This document shows positions 30,101-37,631 of a stretch of 54,126 nucleotides of DNA, one piece after another. The notes under the pieces were generated by a model that had not been told where the DNA came from, searched no databases, and worked only from the letters and a program-made list of their open reading frames with translations. The stretch's first letter is position 1; every line of letters begins with the position of its first letter. This stretch comes from Bacillota bacterium. GTDB lineage: Bacteria > Bacillota > Bacilli > Alicyclobacillales > SLC66. The stretch lies in assembly GCA_026627345.1 (NCBI GenBank), contig JAPNUP010000115.1, forward strand, positions 1 through 54,126. Reading direction: 5' to 3'. The position numbers and the translations under genes are program-made.

Positions 30101-30674
30101 CGACACGCAGCGGTAGCCCGGCCATCGGATACACGTCAATGAGGCCTCCGCGCACGCTGAACTGTCCTCGCGTCTCCACGAGATCCACGCGTTCATAGCC
30201 TAATGTCACAAGACGCAAGGTGATGTCTTCAAGGTTGAGCGTTTGCCCGAGGGAAAGATGCAACAAAGAGTCCGAGAACGTCTGAGGAGAGAGAATCTCT
30301 TGTCGAACGGCGCGAATAGTCGTCACAACCACCCGGACTTGACCGTCCTTCAAGGCTGCCAACGTCCCCAATCGCAAAGCTGTAAGCTCTGGGCTAAAAG
30401 CGACGAGATCGCTGTGTGAAAGCTCTCTTTCCGGAAAAAAACGAACATTTTGGTCACCGATCAGTTCAGCGACATCAGCCCGAATGGCCTCCGCCGCTTG
30501 CATTGAGTGTGCAGCGATCAGCAAGGGATGCTCCACCGAGATCGCTCCGTAAAATAAGTGGCGGGCAGGGCCTGCCAGTCCAGAGATCGCTTGATGTGCA
30601 GCACTACGCAATAGATTGGCGCAAAGCTCGCGCACTTCAGAGACTGCTCCGATACGCTTCATCAGCGCTTTCAT
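27147..30674 (-). CDS. mfd: Transcription-repair coupling factor Mfd
   Basis: A DNA translocase that removes stalled RNA polymerase at lesions and recruits UvrA. The 1175 residues show an N-terminal UvrB-like region (1-340), the RNA-polymerase-interacting domain (about 500-560, with HISHGIGRYMG), a RecG-like motor with Walker A GDVGYGKT and DEEQ, motif VI QLRGRVGRSN, and the C-terminal TRCF domain. ATG start with GGGGG eight bases upstream. fin-mfd-spoVT order is that of Bacillus. Long open frames antisense to it are shadows. Confidence 0.98.
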   Translation of the reverse strand: MKALMKRIGAVSEVRELCANLLRSAAHQAISGLAGPARHLFYGAISVEHPLLIAAHSMQAAEAIRADVAELIGDQNVRFFPERELSHSDLVAFSPELTALRLGTLAALKDGQVRVVVTTIRAVRQEILSPQTFSDSLLHLSLGQTLNLEDITLRLVTLGYERVDLVETRGQFSVRGGLIDVYPMAGLPLRVELFDVEVDSLRYFDPETQRSLDKVKEAVIWPAREFVATPDQMRYGAEQLEQALLSHVRKVGSDELREKLQTHVGRDIDRMRSGVHFPGLLRYSRLLGHKPGTLLDYASAQTIVVYDEPSRLRETIERVAREEGEWVTAALEHGEIIPGLIPDVDVEHTFVAPGRKQLFVSLFARTIPGVTLTHTVSLAMRTMQQFHGQLPMLKTELTRFRKARQQVVLLAGNDERAERLMRVLEDFGMEVQKSDDFDPDCLDPQLLIGNLDGGFELPSAHLVVITESEVFVTKRRARKVRSDASEAAKIKSYQDLHIGDFVVHISHGIGRYMGIETLVIDGNHRDYLHLTYAGNDKLYVPVDQINQVQKYLGSEDKAPRVHHLGGSDFARAKAKVQKSVQDIAEDLIKLYAKREATPGHSFRADTEWQKDFEAMFAYEETPDQLRAIIDIKADMERPRPMDRLLCGDVGYGKTEVAIRAAAKAVFDGKQVAVLVPTTILAQQHYETFRERFAGFPVTVEVMSRFRSKTDTARVMQGLKAGTVEIVIGTHRLLQKNIEFKDLGLLIVDEEQRFGVTHKEKLKSLRANIDCLTLTATPIPRTLHMSMVGVRDLSVIETPPENRFPVQTYVVEYSDGLLREAIEREIGRGGQVYVLYNQVKGIESIADRVSRLVPEARVAVGHGQMAEDELERVMLSFLQGETDVLVSTTIIETGLDIPNVNTLILFQADRMGLSQLYQLRGRVGRSNRIAFAYFTYLPDKVLTEVAEKRLQAIKEFTELGSGFKIAMRDLAIRGAGNLLGAEQHGFISAVGFDMYTDMLAEAVRELRGETVEYKADPVVEITVDGYLSDEYIRDPMQKIEMYKKFVAARTIADVDDLAEELEDRFGEIPLEVYNLLRVARIRAYALAVDIGSVTRQGSALHIAFRKEQQNLLSGQRLFELTHLYPRRMGLKSTAGVYTLTIEGRGLPDDQLLDIGIRVMTELPSVFLNQEALQNVK

Positions 30675-30693
30675 AGTGCTAACCCCCTAACGC

Positions 30694-30721
30694 AAAAGAG
30701 GCCTGTATAAGATTACAGGCC
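30694..30721 (-). terminator. Terminator after fin
   Basis: Perfect eight-base arms GGCCTGTA and TACAGGCC around TAAGAT, followed on the minus strand by TCTTTTG. It lies about 100 bases beyond the fin stop and 20 bases before mfd. Confidence 0.75.
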
Positions 30722-30822
30722 CAAGATAAAACGAATACACGGGACGAATAAACGGCTGACGCCGTTATTCTGAGATGAAAGCTGAACCAGCTCATAACAA
30801 AACCCCTGACACCAGTGTAATG

Positions 30823-31056
30823 CTACTGGATAGGTGTTTGGGAAAGCAGCAAGTCTGGATGTTCGGACAAGGCGGATTCACAGTACTCACATACCGTCTT
30901 GACATAGGCGGTATTCTCACTCGCGACATACTCGATCAAGTCCGCCCGCTCGTCGCTAGACAAGGAGGTAAACCCCAGTGCCTCCGGCGACGCTTGGGCG
31001 TCATGCAATGCTCCCAACGACGACTTGCAATGCTTACAATAGTACACGATATTCAT
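30823..31056 (-). CDS. fin: Anti-sigma-F factor Fin (YabK)
   Basis: A 77-residue zinc-ribbon protein with two CXXC pairs (YYCKHC near the N terminus and CEYC in the second half). In B. subtilis Fin is made in the forespore under sigma-F and inhibits sigma-F to allow the switch to sigma-G. Position between pth and mfd is conserved. The 'LGFTSLSSDERADLI' stretch matches the family pattern. Confidence 0.92.
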   Translation of the reverse strand: MNIVYYCKHCKSSLGALHDAQASPEALGFTSLSSDERADLIEYVASENTAYVKTVCEYCESALSEHPDLLLSQTPIQ

Positions 31057-31092
31057 CGCTTCTGCACCTCACTCTACAGAGTAGTATGCGAT

Positions 31093-31665
31093 TCAGGAGC
31101 GCGTATTAAACCTGTTCATCACTTGCACAAAAGGGCTCTCGCAGGCTTCTCCTGCTGCGTCTGCTGCGCGATTCACTGCCTCATCGATGAGCGGTCGCTC
31201 AGACTTGGCGAAACCGGATAACACATAATCCGTCACAGTGACATCAAATGGAGGTCGCCCAATGCCGATGCGTATTCGGGCAAATCCGTCGGTGCCAAGG
31301 TGCGAGATGATAGATTTGATCCCATTGTGTCCGCCTGCACTGCCTTTCTCGCGCAACCTCAGACTCCCAGCCGGCAGATCCAGATCATCGTAGACGACGA
31401 TCACATCGCGCGGCGCTTCAAGTTGCAGGAACTGCACAGCCGCCTGCACAGCTTGGCCACTGAGATTCATATAAGTCTGTGGACGCAGCAGATAGACCTT
31501 TTCCTTACCGATGAGGCCTTCAGTGACAAGACTGTGCCACTTGCTCTTTTCTCCTTGAAGCGCATATTTGTCACAGACTCGTTCTACACACCAAAACCCG
31601 ACGTTATGTCGGGTTTTAGCATATTCCTTCCCTGGATTACCGAGCCCTACGATCAACTTCGCCAT
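31093..31665 (-). CDS. pth: Peptidyl-tRNA hydrolase
   Basis: Recycles tRNA from peptidyl-tRNA. From ATG at 31665 the product is 190 residues, beginning MAKLIVGLGNPGKEYAKTRHNVGFW with the catalytic His in RHNVGFW; YDDLDLPAG and GGHNGIKSI are conserved. GGAGG lies ten bases upstream; a GTG two codons earlier is an alternative. The longer frame overlaps the end of ctc and is unsupported. Also known as spoVC in B. subtilis. Confidence 0.96.
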   Translation of the reverse strand: MAKLIVGLGNPGKEYAKTRHNVGFWCVERVCDKYALQGEKSKWHSLVTEGLIGKEKVYLLRPQTYMNLSGQAVQAAVQFLQLEAPRDVIVVYDDLDLPAGSLRLREKGSAGGHNGIKSIISHLGTDGFARIRIGIGRPPFDVTVTDYVLSGFAKSERPLIDEAVNRAADAAGEACESPFVQVMNRFNTRS

Positions 31666-31702
31666 ACTCACGTTCCCTCCCAGCGCACGGCCGGACAGGG
31701 GC

Positions 31703-32296
31703 TCAGACGCGCTGTTCCTGTCCGGTTGCAACCACAGGCTCCTCTACAACATGCAACTTAGGCGCAATGACCGACAGTACGACTTCTTCTCCTGGCGAGC
31801 AAAGGGTGATCCCGCTGGTAAGTGGGATGTCTTTCATGCGCAGTGAATCGCCGACTTGCATCGCACTGATGTCAAGCGTCAGGAAGTCGGGAATCGACTG
31901 GGGCAGTCCGATCACTTCAGCCTCTCGCACCTGCTGCTGAACAATCCCGCCGTGCTTTTCCACGAGTTCCAATCCGTTTAGGATAATCGGCACAAACACT
32001 TGTGTCTGTTCATCCATGGCTACTGCATGCAACTCGATATGGAGAATCTGACGATCGATCGGGTGCACCATAATATCTTGTATGACGACTGGAACCTGCT
32101 CGTTATCTATACGCACTTCAATCATACGGTGGCCCTTGGCGCGCATGCGAAAATCTGCCCCTGGCAACACGAGCGATTGTGGAACCCTGGATTTGCCGTA
32201 AATCACTGCAGGGATATCCCCTGTAGCGCGAATTCTCTTCAAATCGCCTTTCGTGCGACTCATTCTCTTGCTGGCGGTAATAACAGGTGCTGCCAT
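31703..32296 (-). CDS. ctc: Ribosomal protein L25/general stress protein Ctc
   Basis: A 197-residue 50S protein of the CTC type. The N-terminal L25 domain (KGDLKRIRATGDIPAVIYGK) binds 5S rRNA, and the C-terminal beta-domain (to about residue 185) is characteristic of Ctc/TL5. GGAGG precedes ATG at 32296 by nine bases; the frame upstream is not used. Between prs and pth, as in Bacillus. Confidence 0.94.
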   Translation of the reverse strand: MAAPVITASKRMSRTKGDLKRIRATGDIPAVIYGKSRVPQSLVLPGADFRMRAKGHRMIEVRIDNEQVPVVIQDIMVHPIDRQILHIELHAVAMDEQTQVFVPIILNGLELVEKHGGIVQQQVREAEVIGLPQSIPDFLTLDISAMQVGDSLRMKDIPLTSGITLCSPGEEVVLSVIAPKLHVVEEPVVATGQEQRV

Positions 32297-32387
32297 CCTC
32301 TGATCCCTCCTGGGTATGTATGCCCCTAGTGTGTCCCAAGGAGGAATCAATTAGACGTCGCACAAGTATCTGCCACTGAACCTGACG

Positions 32388-33335
32388 TCAATCGAACAGT
32401 TCGCTGATCGACCGCATCTCGTGTACGCGCAAAATCGCTTCAGCGATGATTTCCGCTACTGATAGCACGACGAGCTTATCAATCCTGCGCGTTGCCGTGA
32501 GCGCGATCGTGTTGGTCACGACGACTTCTTCGATCGGCGACTGCTCTAGCCGTTCGAGTGCAGGATCTGACAAAACGGCGTGCGTGCAGCATGCGTAGAC
32601 ACAGGTGGCGCCGTGTTCGCGCAGCGCTTTCGCGGCAAGAGCGATCGTCCCTGCCGTATCGATCATATCGTCAATCAAAATCGCAGTTTTACCCGCGATA
32701 TCACCGATAATCCCCATGACTTCCGCTACATTAGGCTCCGGTCGCCGTTTGTCGATAATGGCGATCGATGCGCCTAAACGTTCCGCCAATTGGCGTGCAC
32801 GCGTCACCCCGCCGAGATCAGGTGATACGACCACGACATCTTGTAGTTCTTTGTCCTGAAAGTACTGCGCGAGAATCGGTAGACCGACCAGATGGTCGAG
32901 TGGGATGTTAAAGAACCCTTGGATCTGTCCTGCGTGTAAATCCATACAGATGACTCGGCTCGCACCTGCCGTCTGAATGAGATCCGCCGTTAGTTTGGCC
33001 GTGATCGGATCGCGGGCTCGCGCCTTGCGGTCTTGGCGCGCATAGCCGTAGTAGGGAATGACCACATTGATCGTCTTGGCCGACGCGCGCTTGAGCGCAT
33101 CCATCAAAATGAGCAACTCCATCAAATTCTCGTTGACAGGCGCTGATGTCGGTTGCACGACAAACACATTGCAACCGCGAACGCTCTCGCCGAGTTTGAT
33201 CTGCACCTCTCCGTCGCGAAAACGCGTGATCTGGCAACGCCCTAACTCAATTCCGATATCTTTGGCGATCTCTTGTGCCAATTCCGGGTTGGCATTGCCT
33301 GTGAAAAGTTTCAGCTTCGGGTCACGGTATGCCAA
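32388..33335 (-). CDS. prs: Ribose-phosphate pyrophosphokinase (PRPP synthetase)
   Basis: Makes PRPP from ribose 5-phosphate and ATP for purine, pyrimidine, His and Trp synthesis. Conserved stretches include [22 protein letters not shown], the flexible loop [20 protein letters not shown], and the PRPP site [16 protein letters not shown] at 33335 is given as the start because AAGGAGG lies 11 bases upstream and it matches the family length (315 residues); GTG at 33347 overlaps the ribosome binding site. glmU is immediately upstream. Confidence 0.95.
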   Translation of the reverse strand: MAYRDPKLKLFTGNANPELAQEIAKDIGIELGRCQITRFRDGEVQIKLGESVRGCNVFVVQPTSAPVNENLMELLILMDALKRASAKTINVVIPYYGYARQDRKARARDPITAKLTADLIQTAGASRVICMDLHAGQIQGFFNIPLDHLVGLPILAQYFQDKELQDVVVVSPDLGGVTRARQLAERLGASIAIIDKRRPEPNVAEVMGIIGDIAGKTAILIDDMIDTAGTIALAAKALREHGATCVYACCTHAVLSDPALERLEQSPIEEVVVTNTIALTATRRIDKLVVLSVAEIIAEAILRVHEMRSISELFD

Positions 33336-33441
33336 AAGAATCAGCACCTCCTTTCAATGTCAAATGAGCGCCTCTTGCCAACTGCTTGTCCACACAAGGC
33401 GCACCCGCGCCCTGTAAGGCATCGGGCTTGCCTTTGTGCCG

Positions 33442-34821
33442 TCAATCGACAGACTTGGCGCCGAGCTTCGCCCGCAGCTTACGCGCATACCCGGGTTTGG
33501 TCGTCTGTCGTTCGCGGGCGATGGCAAAATCCTCTTCGCCGAGATCGTCTGTGATGGTCGAACCGGTCGCCACGTAGGCGCCTCGCGCGAGCGTGACTGG
33601 GGCAATCAGATTCACATTCGATCCGACAAAACTGTCGTCGGCGATCGTCGTGCGATGTTTTTGAATCCCATCATAGTTGACAGTGACGACACCACAGCCG
33701 ATATTGACGCGTTCCCCGACATCACTATCCCCGACATAAGCGAGATGACTGATCTTCGTGGAGCGGCCGATCGTCGCATTTTTCACCTCGACAAAGTCGC
33801 CGATCTTCACATCCGATCCGATCTGGCTGCCAGGACGTACATAGGCAAAAGGGCCGACCGAAGTATCAGAAGCGACGGCGCTCGACGCCAGTACTGCGTA
33901 TTCGATCTTCACACGATCGGCAACTTGGACATCTGTCAGGCGCGTTTGGGGCCCGATCACACAGTCTTCCCCAATCACCGTCTTCCCTTCCAAAATCGTA
34001 CCTGGCATCAGCACGGTATCCGCGCCGATAGCGACATCCGCCTGCACATACGTAGATCCAGGGTCAACCACCGTTACCCCGTTCATCATGTGCCGGTACA
34101 AAATGCGGCGTTGCATGATCTCCTGCACAATCGCCAGCTGCCCCCGGTCATTGACACTCGCGATATCGTTCGCGTCTTTCACCACCACAGGCACCACTGA
34201 CTTCCCAGCGTCGCGCAGATGAGCTATACAGTCTGTCAACAAGTACTCGCCCTGCGCATTATCAGACGTGAGTTTGCTAAGGGCCACTTGCAGATCGCCG
34301 ACGGCAAACGCATACAATCCGCTGTTGATCTCTTTGATCTCCCGTTGCACGTCAGAGGCGTCTTTCTCCTCGACGACACGTAGGATCTCACCTTGTTCGC
34401 CACGGATGATGCGCCCTAACCCGAATGGATTATCCACTACCGCTGTCAGCAGCGCCGTTGCCCCTTGCTGCTCGACCACTTCAGTCAAACGTGTAATCTC
34501 TTCGCGCCGGATCAGCGGTCCGTCGCCATAGACAACCGCCACCACGCCCTCATGCCCTAGATGCGGTGCGACTTGCATCAGTGCGTGGCCGGTCCCCAAC
34601 TGTTCTTCTTGGCGAACAAACGTGACGCTGTCACCCAGAACATCGCGCACCTGTTCTTCCTTGCTCCCGACAACAACAAACAGGCGGTCAAAACCGACCG
34701 CCTTCATTTCGTCCACAATATGTGCAATCATCGGCTTTCCACAGACTTCATGCACCACTTTATGACGCTTCGACTTCATGCGCTTCCCTAATCCTGCAGC
34801 TAAAACGACGCCCATCTTCAC
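33442..34821 (-). CDS. glmU: Bifunctional UDP-N-acetylglucosamine pyrophosphorylase/glucosamine-1-phosphate acetyltransferase
   Basis: Makes UDP-GlcNAc for cell wall synthesis in two steps. The N-terminal nucleotidyltransferase starts MGVVLAAGLGKRMKS and has YGDGPLIRREEI. The C-terminal left-handed beta-helix (from about residue 250) has hexapeptide repeats and the acetyltransferase signature FVGSNVNLIAPVTL. The exact start is uncertain: GTG at 34821, GTG at 34833 or ATG at 34815, near AGGAG. Between spoVG and prs, as in Bacillus. Confidence 0.96.
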   Translation of the reverse strand: MKMGVVLAAGLGKRMKSKRHKVVHEVCGKPMIAHIVDEMKAVGFDRLFVVVGSKEEQVRDVLGDSVTFVRQEEQLGTGHALMQVAPHLGHEGVVAVVYGDGPLIRREEITRLTEVVEQQGATALLTAVVDNPFGLGRIIRGEQGEILRVVEEKDASDVQREIKEINSGLYAFAVGDLQVALSKLTSDNAQGEYLLTDCIAHLRDAGKSVVPVVVKDANDIASVNDRGQLAIVQEIMQRRILYRHMMNGVTVVDPGSTYVQADVAIGADTVLMPGTILEGKTVIGEDCVIGPQTRLTDVQVADRVKIEYAVLASSAVASDTSVGPFAYVRPGSQIGSDVKIGDFVEVKNATIGRSTKISHLAYVGDSDVGERVNIGCGVVTVNYDGIQKHRTTIADDSFVGSNVNLIAPVTLARGAYVATGSTITDDLGEEDFAIARERQTTKPGYARKLRAKLGAKSVD

Positions 34822-34902
34822 TGTCGCTTTCACACTCCTGTTTAACCTCGCGTTTACACTATACCGTAAACACAGGAGTGGCGGCAATCTGACAGGCTGT
34901 CG

Positions 34903-35184
34903 TTACTCGCCGACCGCAGGCGTGCTCAGCGCTTCAAACTGAGCGTACTCGTCCAAAACGGCATTCTGTATCATCTGCCGTGTCGTCGAAGTAATCGGGT
35001 GAGCGATGTCACGAAACTCGCCATCTGGCGTACGTTTACTTGGCATCGCTACAAATAAACCAGAGTTGCCATCGATTACGCGAATGTCATGAATGACAAA
35101 CTCGTTGTCCAGCGTGATGGAGACGATCGCCTTCATCCGACCTTCTGTTGTTACTCTGCGCAACCGTACATCGGTGACCCGCAC
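34903..35184 (-). CDS. spoVG: Septation regulator/RNA-binding protein SpoVG
   Basis: A 93-residue protein whose core ([44 protein letters not shown]) is nearly identical to SpoVG of Bacillus, which binds nucleic acid and affects asymmetric division. GTG at 35184 gives the same N terminus as B. subtilis SpoVG, with GGTGG five bases upstream; the longer frame to 35262 is not supported. A sigma-H-like promoter lies at 35294-35318. Confidence 0.96.
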   Translation of the reverse strand: MRVTDVRLRRVTTEGRMKAIVSITLDNEFVIHDIRVIDGNSGLFVAMPSKRTPDGEFRDIAHPITSTTRQMIQNAVLDEYAQFEALSTPAVGE

Positions 35185-35293
35185 CCTAACCACCATCCCG
35201 GCGCATACTTGTGTCGCTTCGCAGCTGTATATGACCCCCACGGCCGCCCCATACCCGTGCATATACCTGCATGATATTGTCTATTGTTATTCT

Positions 35294-35318
35294 ATTCCAC
35301 GCTGCGCTTCAGTTTCCT
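35294..35318 (-). promoter_or_regulatory. Sigma-H-like promoter of spoVG
   Basis: On the minus strand AGGAAAC (35312-35318) and GTGGAAT (35294-35300) are 11 bases apart, matching the sigma-H pattern (AGGAwww, then RnnGAAT). B. subtilis spoVG is a classic sigma-H gene, so this agrees with expectation. Confidence 0.65.
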
Positions 35319-35360
35319 GCTTTCTCTCACATTAAATTTCTGATGATTGCGAAAGCAGTA

Positions 35361-35396
35361 CAAAAGAAAAAACCCGAGCCGGTGGTTTGGCTCGGG
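35361..35396 (-). terminator. Terminator after ridA
   Basis: Perfect eight-base arms CCCGAGCC and GGCTCGGG followed on the minus strand by TTTTTTCTTTTG, a strong intrinsic terminator 20 bases past the ridA stop. It separates purR-ridA from the sigma-H promoter of spoVG. Confidence 0.92.
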
Positions 35397-35416
35397 CAAG
35401 TATACTGAACAAACTT

Positions 35417-35797
35417 TTAGACCAGCGCGATGACCTCAATCTCAACTTTGGCATCCCGCGGCAAGCGAGCCACCTGTACCGTGGATCGCGCCGGGCGATG
35501 ATCGCCAAAGGCCTGCGCATACACTTCATTGACCACAGTGAAATCATTCAGATCTGCAACAAAGACCGTGGCTTTGACCACATCAGACAGGCTTGCTCCG
35601 GCTTCTGCCAAGACCGCCTTCAGATTGGCAAAAACCTGCGTAGTCTGCACTCGGGCATCGCCTTCGACGAGTTGACCGTCCGGCGTAAGCGGAATCTGTC
35701 CGGAGGTAAACAACCATTGTCCCGCTTTCACCGCTTGTGCATACGGACCTATAGCCGCCGGTGCTTCTTTCGTGCTAATCGTCTGCAAGTTACTCAT
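35417..35797 (-). CDS. ridA: RidA family enamine/imine deaminase (YabJ)
   Basis: Hydrolyses reactive enamines formed by PLP enzymes. From ATG at 35797 the product is 126 residues, standard for RidA, with [22 protein letters not shown], the substrate arginine in RPARSTVQV and VEIEVIAL at the C terminus. GGAGG lies nine bases upstream. It overlaps the purR end by eight bases; purR-yabJ coupling is conserved in Bacillus. Confidence 0.95.
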   Translation of the reverse strand: MSNLQTISTKEAPAAIGPYAQAVKAGQWLFTSGQIPLTPDGQLVEGDARVQTTQVFANLKAVLAEAGASLSDVVKATVFVADLNDFTVVNEVYAQAFGDHRPARSTVQVARLPRDAKVEIEVIALV

Positions 35798-36641
35798 GGG
35801 AATCCGCCTCCAACTGGGTATGTAGTCGTTCAGAGTCAAAGTAATTGCCCTTCTCGATCGTAACACGCTGCGCCGATTCGTCAACTGCCGTCAGGGCAAA
35901 TAGGGAACGGTAACTGGTGACCAATTTCTCTGCCGGCTCCGACGTCTCCATAAACACGGCAGACCCAACCACCGTCGCCTTAAACTCTGCGCACAGTGCC
36001 GTCATGCCTTTGAACGTTCCGCCTGCTTTCATAAAATCATCGACCAAAAGCACGCGCGCACCTTCTGGCATCGAGCGCCGCGACAGCGACATGGTCTGTA
36101 CGCGCTTGTCAGACCCAGACACATAATTCGTGCTTACAGAAGATCCTTCCGTCCACTTGTGATCGCGTCTGGCGACGACAAATGGGCAGTTCAGATACTG
36201 TGCTGTCATCACGGCCAAAGGAATGCCTTTAGTCTCCACGGTCAATACGACGTCTGGGGCGTAGCGTGCGAAAACGCGAGCAAACATCTTGCCTGCGATA
36301 CGCAACACATTCGGTTCACCCAAGACGTCTGTCATATATAAATAGCCGCCAGGGAGGATGCGCTCCGCTTGCGCGAGACGGGCTGACACCTCTGATGTAA
36401 ACCGCTCAGCATGCGCTGCTGTGACATCTACAGCAAACAAGACGCCGCCGCCGGCGCCAGTCTGTGTACGCAGTGTCCCTTCCCCGTCGGCCTCCATCAC
36501 TTCGCGGATAATCGCCAAGTCTTCGCTCAGTGATGACTTAGCTGCGTCATATTCGTGTGCCATATCCGTTAAAGATAGCGGAGTACCGGGATGGTTCAGC
36601 AATGTACGGGTCAAGCGCACGATGCGCTCGCTTCTTCTCAT
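35790..36641 (-). CDS. purR: Purine operon repressor PurR
   Basis: A 283-residue regulator of purine synthesis genes that responds to PRPP. The N-terminal winged helix ([27 protein letters not shown]) is followed by a phosphoribosyltransferase-like domain with the PRPP loop [20 protein letters not shown] stands upstream of the ATG. ispE precedes it, as in B. subtilis. Confidence 0.96.
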   Translation of the reverse strand: MRRSERIVRLTRTLLNHPGTPLSLTDMAHEYDAAKSSLSEDLAIIREVMEADGEGTLRTQTGAGGGVLFAVDVTAAHAERFTSEVSARLAQAERILPGGYLYMTDVLGEPNVLRIAGKMFARVFARYAPDVVLTVETKGIPLAVMTAQYLNCPFVVARRDHKWTEGSSVSTNYVSGSDKRVQTMSLSRRSMPEGARVLLVDDFMKAGGTFKGMTALCAEFKATVVGSAVFMETSEPAEKLVTSYRSLFALTAVDESAQRVTIEKGNYFDSERLHTQLEADSHE

Positions 36642-36702
36642 CGCTACCTCCCCTTGCCGTTTCCGTCGTTATCGACTATACCACAAAAAGGGACAAACTT
36701 AC

Positions 36703-37554
36703 CTAACAGGTTTGGCACAGATAGACTTCCTTCCACATCGTGCGCAAAGCCGTATACATACGCCGCGCGCGCTGTTCGCGCTCGAGCAGCGCGAAGATCG
36801 TCGGACCACTTCCGGACATTAAAACCACTTGACCACCGAGCTTGACCATCTGATCTTTGAGCCGCACCAGTTCAGGATGCTCTTTGCAGGTAACCGATTC
36901 TAGAACGTTTGCAGTGGCGCGGGACAGCCCTTGCAAATCACCTTGCCGGACCGCTGCGAGCGCCCTTTGAATAGATGGGCGCCGAATGTCGTCTGTCAGG
37001 CGCAGCGCGCCGTAGACATCGGCGGTCGACACGGCAATCTGCGGTTTGGCCAAGACCACCCAGAAAGACGGGCACAACGGTTGCGGCTCCAAAATCTCTC
37101 CGCGCCCGTGAGCGACAGCCGTTCCACCATAGACACAAAACGGTACATCGGAGCCAATGGTAGCGCCGAGGGCCGCCAATTCATTCAAATGAAAACCCAG
37201 GTTCCACTTCTGATTCAAACCGCGCAAAGTTGCGGCTGCGTCTGCAGAACCCCCGGCCAAGCCAGCAGCGACCGGGATTCGCTTATCGATTTCAATCGTG
37301 ACGCCGCCTTTGTACCCTGCATATCTACGTAGCAGATCTGCCGCTTTAAACGCTAGATTGCGCTCATCGGTAGGCACGTACAACGCGTTCGTTCGCACTT
37401 CAATGCGATCATCTTCGCGGTCGGAAAAAGTAAGAAAGTCACAAAAATCGACCGTTTGCATGATCATTTCTACTTCGTGATAGCCATCGTCGCGCTTGCC
37501 TCGAACATCGAGCGCAAGGTTGATTTTCGCACGCGCTTTTTCCAACCACAACAC
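36703..37554 (-). CDS. ispE: 4-diphosphocytidyl-2-C-methyl-D-erythritol kinase
   Basis: ATP-dependent kinase of the MEP isoprenoid pathway. A GHMP kinase of 283 residues with ARAKINLALDV and GYHEVEMIMQ at the N terminus, the ATP loop PVAAGLAGGSADAAA, and the C-terminal VLMSGSGPTIFAL. GTG at 37554 is chosen because GGAGG stands eight bases upstream. A likely -10 (TATAGT) lies just beyond the cphA terminator, so ispE-purR-ridA probably has its own promoter. Confidence 0.95.
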   Translation of the reverse strand: MLWLEKARAKINLALDVRGKRDDGYHEVEMIMQTVDFCDFLTFSDREDDRIEVRTNALYVPTDERNLAFKAADLLRRYAGYKGGVTIEIDKRIPVAAGLAGGSADAAATLRGLNQKWNLGFHLNELAALGATIGSDVPFCVYGGTAVAHGRGEILEPQPLCPSFWVVLAKPQIAVSTADVYGALRLTDDIRRPSIQRALAAVRQGDLQGLSRATANVLESVTCKEHPELVRLKDQMVKLGGQVVLMSGSGPTIFALLEREQRARRMYTALRTMWKEVYLCQTC

Positions 37555-37583
37555 ACATCTCGCCTCCGCCCCCACTATACCAG

Positions 37584-37617
37584 AAAGAGACCGCCCGCCG
37601 TGCAGGGCGATCTCTTT
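37584..37617 (-). terminator. Terminator after cphA
   Basis: Minus-strand stem AAAGAGA-x-CGCCC/GGGCG-x-TCTCTTT with one C-A mismatch, ending in TCTCTTTCT. It starts 15 bases after the cphA stop and isolates the cyanophycin genes from ispE. Confidence 0.7.
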
Positions 37618-37631
37618 GTTTGTTCTGGCAT

